Part shown: piece after piece, positions 6,035 through 6,093 of the stretch
How the letters are laid out: every line of letters begins with the position of its first letter
Numbering within the stretch: position 1 is the first letter of the stretch
From: Moraxellaceae bacterium
GTDB lineage: Bacteria; Pseudomonadota; Gammaproteobacteria; Pseudomonadales; Ketobacteraceae
Direction of reading: 5' to 3'
NCBI GenBank assembly: GCA_002402125.1
Contig: NVVG01000293.1
Location: forward strand, 1-6,093
DNA: 6,093 bases
Notes under the pieces: generated by a model
What the model saw: only the letters and a program-made list of their open reading frames with translations
Databases searched by the model: none
What the model was told of the DNA's origin: nothing
Translations under genes and position numbers: made by a program

Positions 6035-6093
6035 ATGGACACCCCCTCCAGAGAGGTCGTGCTAGACCTCCAAAACCCAGACAACATCGACCT
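6035..6093 (+). CDS. ybeY: Endoribonuclease YbeY, N-terminal fragment (3' end outside window)
   Basis: YbeY is a zinc-dependent single-strand endoribonuclease needed for 16S rRNA 3'-end processing and ribosome quality control. Only 19 codons are visible, starting MDTPSREVVLDLQNPDNID; VVLDLQ matches the start of E. coli YbeY (QVILDLQ). The zinc-binding H-x3-H-x5-H motif lies beyond the edge. The ATG follows the ybeZ TAA with no gap, and no well-spaced Shine-Dalgarno is present, which suggests translational coupling to ybeZ. The call rests on this short match plus the well-known ybeZ-ybeY order. Confidence 0.85.
   Translation, partial: MDTPSREVVLDLQNPDNID

Overview
The window looks like chromosome of a gammaproteobacterium, probably a marine or aquatic one. 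The MiaB and PhoH/YbeZ proteins follow the E. coli family pattern closely: MiaB has Cys at 12, 49, 83, 157, 161 and 164. The order miaB - ybeZ - ybeY is the classical gammaproteobacterial cluster. The oxygen-independent-type protoporphyrinogen oxidase HemJ and a serine/threonine-rich surface lipoprotein with acidic, calcium-site-like stretches fit the Pseudomonas/Cellvibrio/Marinobacter-like end of the class. The assignment is inference from protein character only.

Layout: (1) 1-1128, + strand: 3' part of a ClC-family chloride channel/antiporter gene with C-terminal CBS domains, cut by the left edge. (2) 1209-1643, + strand: hemJ, a four-helix membrane protein of haem synthesis. (3) 1701-1740: a hairpin terminator shared by hemJ and the convergent gene that follows. 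(4) 1756-2823, - strand: an uncharacterised secreted lipoprotein, the least ordinary gene here. (5) 2824-3503: about 680 bases of AT-rich DNA between two divergent genes, with no convincing gene; it holds short inverted and direct repeats and, at its right end, a perfect TATAAT box for miaB. (6) 3504-4835, + strand: miaB, tRNA methylthiotransferase. (7) 4979-6034, + strand: ybeZ (PhoH-like ATPase), starting at TTG. (8) 6035-6093, + strand: first 19 codons of ybeY, abutting the ybeZ stop codon, cut by the right edge.

The right-hand block is an RNA-maturation and translation-quality cluster: MiaB modifies A37 of tRNAs reading UNN codons, while YbeZ and YbeY act together on rRNA/RNA processing; corC and lnt usually follow beyond the edge. 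The left block (anion transport plus haem synthesis) has no obvious functional link to it. The lipoprotein gene and its AT-rich upstream region look like an accessory insertion between the two housekeeping blocks.

I found no mobile element, CRISPR array, tRNA or rRNA, and no clear new multi-gene system. The points worth a second look are the lipoprotein, its in-frame 15-bp repeat, the repeat architecture around the miaB promoter, the triple stop codon of hemJ, and the changed anion-site residues of the ClC protein.
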